Assembly: GCA_038252405.1 (NCBI GenBank)
Contig: JBBSAJ010000065.1
Coordinates: 1-7,067, forward strand
Length of the DNA stretch: 7,067 bases
DNA from: DATCDE01 sp038252405
Lineage (GTDB): Bacteria; Actinomycetota; Actinomycetes; Prado026
Direction of reading: 5' to 3'
Of this stretch, positions 6,631 to 7,067 are shown piece by piece. The first letter of the stretch is position 1. Each line of letters begins with the position of its first letter. Made by a program: the position numbers and the translations under genes. Below the pieces are notes generated by a model. The model saw only the letters and a list, made by a program, of their open reading frames with translations, did not search any database and was not told where the DNA came from.

Positions 6631-6743
6631 ATCTTGAAAAACAGGGCGGTAGAAGCCGCTTTTCGCTGATATCGCGATCATGGCGAATGTGCCCCTGACC
6701 TGCGAAAACACTGCTTACCAGCACACGTCGCCAGGCGCCCAGA

Positions 6744-6756
6744 GGTCTTCGAGACC
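6744..6756. repeat. Small hairpin in the relaxase-transposase gap
   Basis: GGTCT (6744-6748) and AGACC (6752-6756) pair exactly around the loop TCG. The octamer GGTCTTCG recurs at 6818-6825 beside the larger hairpin. This could be a weak terminator or part of an IS end or oriT. The rest of 6631-6797 shows no convincing gene or promoter. Confidence 0.4.
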
Positions 6757-6797
6757 CCCTTCTAACTGACGTTCCGCACTTCTCGGAGTAGTTATGG

Positions 6798-6816
6798 CCC
6801 CCCGCTTCGCGGGGGG
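6798..6816 (-). terminator. Strong GC hairpin after the right-hand transposase
   Basis: CCCCCCGC (6798-6805) and GCGGGGGG (6809-6816) form a perfect 8-bp stem with a three-base loop, 11 bases beyond the transposase stop. Read on the minus strand it is followed by CCATAACTA rather than a T-run, as is common for GC-rich actinobacterial terminators. It would end transposase transcripts before the relaxase promoter region. It could alternatively be structure within the IS end. Confidence 0.65.
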
Positions 6817-6827
6817 GGGTCTTCGGG

Positions 6828-7067
6828 TTAGGTGTAGACGCTGGCCGGGATGTTCAGCAGTTCCAGGACCTGCTGTTGCAGGTCGGTGAGTTGGGGTTGG
6901 AAGGTCTGCACGACGTCGTTGTTGGCGTTGATGAGCTGGTGGCGGGCGAGGTCGTCGAAGATCTCCAGGATTCGGGGTGCGCTGGGCGTGGGGCAGTTGC
7001 GTAGCTCGGGGTAGAGCGGGATCCCGGCCAGGCCTTGAGTTTTCATGGAGGTCCGGATCTCGCGTTC
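6828..7067 (-). CDS. Transposase, C-terminal fragment (family uncertain, possibly IS1634-like)
   Basis: The frame is open from the window edge at 7067 to TAA at 6828-6830, giving 79 residues; the start lies outside, and the internal ATG at 7046 is not the real start. The sequence contains GIPLYPELRNCPTPSAPRIL, then RHQLI, VQTFQPQLTDLQQQVLELL and NIPASVYT at the end. The pattern of a proline/tyrosine-rich strand, then LTxLQxxVLxLLxxPxxxY at the C-terminus, resembles the tails of actinobacterial DDE transposases of the IS1634/IS4 group as I remember them. No catalytic residues are in this part. It is followed by a strong hairpin. The gene is probably the 3' part of an insertion sequence whose downstream end lies somewhere between 6640 and 6827. 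Confidence 0.55.
   Translation of the reverse strand, partial: EREIRTSMKTQGLAGIPLYPELRNCPTPSAPRILEIFDDLARHQLINANNDVVQTFQPQLTDLQQQVLELLNIPASVYT

Noticed and set aside
4155..6698. Open frame of 847 codons on the plus strand opposite the relaxase
   Set aside because: Its composition is low-complexity G/Q/R/H/V without motifs, whereas the opposite strand carries every relaxase and helicase motif.
6738..6765. tRNA T-arm like sequence (TTCGAGA with flanking C-run)
   Set aside because: The arms do not pair around a seven-base loop and no acceptor, D or anticodon stem is visible, so it is not a tRNA or a tRNA-derived attachment site.

Overview
The window is high-GC DNA with the G/C-rich third codon positions of an actinobacterium. 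Pseudonocardiales or a related order is a reasonable guess, but nothing here fixes the genus. It holds two apparently chromosomal-type genes and one conjugation gene, bracketed by fragments of two different insertion sequences.

Layout: (1) 1-110, minus strand: N-terminal fragment of an ISAzo13-type transposase, with a relatively A+T-rich IS end running to about 150. (2) 230-1960, plus strand: a 576-aa three-part protein with a TetR-type helix-turn-helix region, an ACT amino-acid-sensing domain and a C-terminal GNAT acyltransferase. (3) 1948-3750, minus strand: a FadD15-type long-chain acyl-CoA synthetase of 600 aa, converging on the previous gene with a 13-base tail overlap. (4) 3759-6575, minus strand: a MobF/TrwC-type conjugative relaxase-helicase whose stop codon sits inside the fadD15 translation start region. 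(5) 6576-6827: a short intergenic stretch with an 11-bp x 3 tandem repeat and two hairpins. (6) 6828-7067, minus strand: C-terminal end of a second transposase, followed by a strong GC hairpin. No gene-free stretch exceeds 300 bases, and I see no tRNA, rRNA or CRISPR array.

How the genes may work together: ACT-GNAT proteins of actinobacteria are known amino-acid-responsive lysine acetyltransferases of AMP-forming acyl-CoA synthetases, and mycobacterial Pat acylates FadD enzymes on the C-terminal catalytic lysine. Here a TetR-ACT-GNAT fusion lies tail-to-tail with just such a synthetase, whose conserved lysine motif is intact. My main hypothesis is a one-protein controller that could sense an amino acid, acylate the neighbouring FadD and perhaps also regulate transcription. 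This is inference from architecture and context. The relaxase looks like an orphan remnant of a conjugative element: no coupling protein, integrase or replication gene is in view. It carries two unusual tandem repeats and a C-terminal tail that appears to read through fadD15 upstream DNA.
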